Shown piece by piece: positions 63,988-64,000 of a stretch of 64,000 nucleotides of DNA. The first letter of the stretch is position 1, and each line of letters starts with the position of its first letter. Origin of the DNA: Jeotgalibacillus aurantiacus (GTDB lineage Bacteria; Bacillota; Bacilli; Bacillales; Jeotgalibacillaceae); assembly GCF_020595125.1 (NCBI RefSeq), contig NZ_JACNMS010000002.1:496001-560000 (forward strand). The letters run 5' to 3'. Made by a program: the position numbers and the translations under genes. Below the pieces are notes generated by a model. The model saw nothing but the letters and a program-made list of their open reading frames with translations, was not told where the DNA came from and did no database searches.

Positions 63988-64000
63988 AGTAAAATCCTCC

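Noticed and set aside
1-64000. tRNA, rRNA, insertion sequence with transposase, prophage
   Set aside because: No such gene was seen; apart from the short non-coding repeats the window is continuous core chromosome.

Overview
This 64 kb window is a chromosomal core segment of a low-to-moderate-GC, endospore-forming, flagellated member of the Bacillales. The gene order is almost exactly that of the ylo-ylq-fla/che region of Bacillus subtilis, read here on the minus strand. A spoVM gene shows sporulation, codY shows Bacillota-type nutrient control, and fliY plus swrD are the Bacillus-type flagellar genes. The species cannot be fixed from the sequence; a genus of the Bacillaceae/Caryophanaceae is my inference. 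All genes but one (rpmB) lie on the minus strand, so transcription runs from the right end to the left.

Right to left. (1) 64.0-56.1 kb: formylation, deformylation and translation quality (def, fmt, rsmB), then a signalling and metabolism operon with its own promoter (stp, prkC, rsgA, rpe, thiN). (2) 56.1-54.4 kb: a 27-codon spoVM missed by simple ORF calling, a lone plus-strand rpmB, and an Asp23 gene. Three interspersed palindromic repeats flank rpmB, and one of them carries a second nested element. (3) 54.4-48.9 kb: fatty-acid kinase fakA, the two-subunit serine dehydratase sdaAB/sdaAA, and recG. (4) 48.9-44.9 kb: the phospholipid and fatty-acid operon fapR-plsX-fabD-fabG-acpP. A FapR operator sits just downstream of a sigma-A promoter, next to an array of five motifs spaced exactly 21 bp apart. 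(5) 44.7-37.5 kb: rnc-smc-ftsY, then ylxM-ffh (signal recognition particle). (6) 37.5-34.8 kb: the ribosome and tRNA maturation operon rpsP-khpA-ylqD-rimM-trmD and rplS. (7) 34.6-29.9 kb: lepB, rbgA, rnhB and a FliK-like/FlhB-C-like pair (ylqG/ylqH). (8) 29.8-26.5 kb: sucC-sucD, dprA, topA. (9) 24.4-19.3 kb: trmFO-xerC-hslV-hslU-codY. (10) 18.9-1 kb: the fla/che operon from flgB to a truncated flhA at the window edge. It covers basal body, switch, export apparatus and hook genes, including a small conserved flagellar-operon protein between flgD and the hook gene.

The coding content is well-known core biology. The less explained material lies between genes. It includes the covarying-arm palindromic repeats, the nested repeat, the 21-bp phased array upstream of fapR, promoters whose spacers are palindromic (ylxM-ffh, rpsP), hairpins flanking the hook gene, and a 14-bp perfect inverted repeat in the codY-flgB gap. 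Starts were re-chosen from ribosome-binding sites and family N-termini wherever the longest open frame was clearly too long. Family comparisons are from memory; no searches were run.
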